DNA of 15,515 nucleotides from CAZRNB01 sp964601355 (GTDB lineage Bacteria; Planctomycetota; Phycisphaerae; Sedimentisphaerales; Anaerobacaceae): assembly GCA_964601355.1 (NCBI GenBank), contig CAZRNB010000071.1, forward strand, positions 1-15,515, written 5' to 3'. The notes below the pieces were generated by a model. The model did not search any database. It was not told the DNA's origin and saw nothing but the letters and a program-made list of their open reading frames with translations. Within the stretch, counting starts at the first letter, position 1. Every line of letters starts with the position of its first letter. Below, piece by piece: positions 14,799 through 15,515 of the stretch. Made by a program: the position numbers and the translations under genes.

Positions 14799-14826
14799 CA
14801 GAGCCGCGACCGTAAGGGAGCGGTAA
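14799..14826. repeat. 28-nt direct repeat, copy 2 (YGRGS-type word)
   Basis: Exact copy of 14725-14752, spaced 74 nt start to start. Each copy is followed by a GACGA-type heptamer array, suggesting that the repeat and its array duplicated or inserted together. Confidence 0.75.
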
Positions 14827-14833
14827 AACGAGA

Positions 14834-14880
14834 GACGATGGACGACAGAAAGACAGAAGACGGAGGACGGATGACGGATG
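14834..14880. repeat. Heptamer array, consensus GACGNNN/GACRGAN
   Basis: Two units (GACGATG, GACGACA) are followed by a 4-nt break, then four 7-nt units of GACRGAN (14852-14879), including two identical GACGGAT. It follows the second 28-nt repeat. Confidence 0.7.
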
Positions 14881-14917
14881 GTAGAAGGAAGAGGGCAGTA
14901 TCTTAGTAAAAGATTGT

Positions 14918-14945
14918 TTGACAAAGCCCAATAATGTGGTATAAT
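14918..14945 (+). promoter_or_regulatory. Near-consensus sigma70-type promoter with extended -10
   Basis: TTGACA (14918-14923), a 16-nt spacer and TATAAT (14940-14945) are both perfect consensus hexamers. TGG directly before the -10 supplies an extended -10 TG. The start site would be about 14951-14953. This is the strongest promoter match in the window. Confidence 0.8.
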
Positions 14946-14951
14946 TGATAA

Positions 14952-15016
14952 AACAAAAAAGATTAGGAAATCTTTAGGCCGCAGAGGAAGACAACTAACC
15001 TTTATGGCCTTTTTTG
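14952..15016 (+). ncRNA. Candidate short structured RNA or attenuator leader
   Basis: Immediately after the strong promoter, AAAGATT (14958-14964) pairs perfectly with AATCTTT (14969-14975) around an AGGA loop. Directly adjoining it is a 12-position stem (14976-14987 with 14999-15010, one C-A mismatch and two G-U pairs) with an 11-nt loop and a T-run (15010-15015). The product would be about 65 nt. It could be an independent small RNA or a leader controlling the downstream small protein. I do not recognise it as a known riboswitch class. Confidence 0.5.
14976..15015 (+). terminator. Rho-independent terminator or attenuator hairpin
   Basis: AGGCC (14976-14980) pairs with GGCCT (15006-15010), continued by GCAGAGG (14981-14987) against CCTTTAT (14999-15005), then TTTTTT. 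It lies between a promoter and a coding sequence, so conditional read-through is plausible. CCTTTATG (14999-15006) is also perfectly complementary to CATAAAGG (15029-15036) at the downstream ribosome-binding site. Confidence 0.65.
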
Positions 15017-15032
15017 TTTGGCGCTTTACATA

Positions 15033-15038
15033 AAGGAG
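15033..15038 (+). promoter_or_regulatory. Ribosome-binding site for the small zinc-binding-type protein
   Basis: AAGGAG lies 5 nt before ATG 15044. This fixes the start there rather than at the in-frame ATG at 15014, which would begin inside the terminator T-run. Confidence 0.75.
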
Positions 15039-15043
15039 TAAAG

Positions 15044-15205
15044 ATGAAAAAACCACTAAAGACTTCGCCTGAAGGCAGGAAATGCCTGTTTCCGCAGTGC
15101 ACGCATATCTTGAGTATCTATAACCATGAGGCTTACTGTCGGATACATTGGGGTCAGATACCTCAGGAGCAAAAACCCAAAATTTCAACTTATCATCATG
15201 CATAA
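15044..15205 (+). CDS. Small Cys/His zinc-binding-type protein, 53 aa
   Basis: The 53-residue protein has Cys14-x4-Cys19-x12-Cys32-x2-His35, a plausible single zinc site. The core reads CLFPQC followed by LSIYNHEAYCRIH. The L-S-x-Y-N-x4-C pattern recalls a short zinc motif I have seen in small regulators and next to helix-turn-helix domains in other bacteria, but no DNA-binding helix-turn-helix is present here. It has a basic N-terminus and a His-rich C-terminal end (THILS upstream, YHHA at the end). A strong Shine-Dalgarno, its own near-consensus promoter and a structured leader argue that it is real and highly expressed. The exact function is unknown; a regulatory or RNA/DNA-binding role is inference. 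It is transcriptionally separate from the T2SS operon. Confidence 0.75.
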   Translation: MKKPLKTSPEGRKCLFPQCTHILSIYNHEAYCRIHWGQIPQEQKPKISTYHHA

Positions 15206-15227
15206 ACCGAATAATACAGGCTACTAA

Positions 15228-15246
15228 CCCCCGCGCAGGCGGGGGG
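15228..15246. repeat. GC-rich hairpin (CCCCCGC / GCGGGGG)
   Basis: CCCCCGC (15228-15234) pairs perfectly with GCGGGGG (15239-15245) around a GCAG loop. It looks like a dispersed intergenic hairpin word. There is no T-run, so it is a poor terminator for the preceding small gene. Its G-run lies just upstream of ATG 15250. Confidence 0.6.
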
Positions 15247-15249
15247 ACA

Positions 15250-15357
15250 ATGGACGAACATCCACGACTTGTTGATTCAGAAAGTGAACAAGTCCACTAC
15301 TGTGCTGATGCTGTCAAATCCGCCGAGACTGTCTCTAAAGAATTATCTGAACCGTGA
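15250..15357 (+). CDS. Possible very small ORF, 35 aa
   Basis: An open frame runs from ATG 15250 to a TGA at 15355-15357, encoding an acidic 35-residue peptide (MDEHPRLVDSESE at its start). The only candidate ribosome-binding site is the G-run in the hairpin at 15239-15246. No family is recognised. It could be a decayed remnant or chance; the call is weak. Confidence 0.2.
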   Translation: MDEHPRLVDSESEQVHYCADAVKSAETVSKELSEP

Positions 15358-15390
15358 GGAGCAGACTGAAAGCGATATCTTCCGTGTCCG

Positions 15391-15469
15391 TAGTCGATAG
15401 TCGCTGGTCGTTAGTCGCTGGTCATTAGCTAAATACTAAGTACCAACGACTAAATACTGATTACTACTT
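15391..15469. repeat. Heptamer array TRGTCNN with inverted ACYNANN half
   Basis: Five 7-nt units of TRGTCNN (15391-15425, for example TAGTCGC at 15398 and 15412) are followed after a short gap by five units of the form ACYNNNN (15435-15469). The second half contains approximate reverse complements: ACCAACGACTA (15442-15452) matches the complement of 15398-15408 at 10 of 11 positions. The block can fold as an imperfect hairpin. 15470-15515 shows no recognised feature. Confidence 0.7.
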
Positions 15470-15515
15470 TTCGGTAGCTATGCGGTGTGAGCCATGCCTG
15501 AAAATGCACATCAAA

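Larger units (their letters stand above)
14556..14917. other. Gene-free, repeat-packed intergenic region
   Basis: There is no convincing gene on either strand. The region holds a small CGCC-GTAA-GGCG hairpin word (about 14623-14634), a palindromic dispersed repeat (14645-14683), two copies of a 28-nt element and two heptamer arrays. No obvious rho-independent terminator for the T2SS operon is seen directly after gspD. Minus-strand reading frames here contain FDKLRAG- and YGRGS-like words, which are translations of the repeats. Confidence 0.75.

Noticed and set aside
14976..15015. Known riboswitch upstream of the small zinc-motif gene
   Set aside because: I compared from memory with fluoride, c-di-GMP, preQ1, SAM and guanidine consensus elements and saw no conserved core; it is reported only as an unclassified structured RNA.
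14581..15203. Long minus-strand reading frames over the intergenic region
   Set aside because: Their translations consist of repeat-derived words (FDKLRAG, YGRGS, PSS-rich stretches) and overlap a strong plus-strand promoter and gene. They are artefacts of repeat sequence.
15148..15249. N-terminal extension of the 35-aa ORF from an upstream ATG
   Set aside because: It would overlap the zinc-motif gene out of frame, cross the GC hairpin, and has no ribosome-binding site.
1..15515. tRNA, rRNA or insertion sequence genes
   Set aside because: No cloverleaf-like or rRNA sequence, transposase-like protein or terminal inverted repeats with a target duplication were seen.

Overview
The window is almost entirely one co-directional type II secretion system (T2SS) operon on the + strand, followed by a repeat-rich intergenic stretch and a small separate transcription unit. 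The moderate GC content, the T2SS gene order E-F-G-H-I-J-K-L-M-C-X-D, the 'DANDP/DPNA'-type linkers in the secretin and the intergenic word families (heptamer arrays, and the words whose translations read YGRGS and FDKLRAG) suggest a Planctomycetota genome, possibly Phycisphaerae-like. That assignment is inference from style, not from a marker gene.

Layout: 1-181 carries a dispersed hairpin repeat, a candidate sigma70-type promoter and a 9-bp dyad. 182-7132 encodes the assembly ATPase (GspE, with an apparent c-di-GMP-binding MshEN-type N-terminus), the inner-membrane platform protein (GspF) and five pseudopilins (GspG, H, I, J, K). 7132-10072 encodes the inner-membrane assembly proteins GspL, GspM and a GspC-like protein. 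10096-10608 encodes an unrecognised single-pass membrane protein (called X here) that shares a charged helical repeat with the GspC-like protein. 10707-14555 encodes a giant secretin (GspD, 1282 aa) with about eight N1-like periplasmic modules, where classical GspD has three after N0. No prepilin peptidase (GspO/PilD) is present.

How the genes would work together: GspE drives GspF, GspL and GspM to polymerise the pseudopilus (GspG core, GspH-K minor subunits and tip). The GspC-like protein normally links the inner-membrane platform to the secretin. Here the link appears remodelled: the secretin vestibule is extended, the GspC-like protein has a charged helix and Gly-rich tail after its HR-like domain, and X carries the same helix. 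I infer that C, X and D form a lineage-specific periplasm-spanning module.

14556-14917 holds no gene, only stacked repeats. A near-perfect promoter at 14918-14945 then drives a short RNA with two adjacent hairpins and a T-run, followed by a 53-aa zinc-binding-type small protein (15044-15205). The window ends in further hairpin and heptamer repeats. Intergenic regions repeatedly contain arrays of strict 7-nt period with different core words, and one such array forms the start of the gspH coding sequence.
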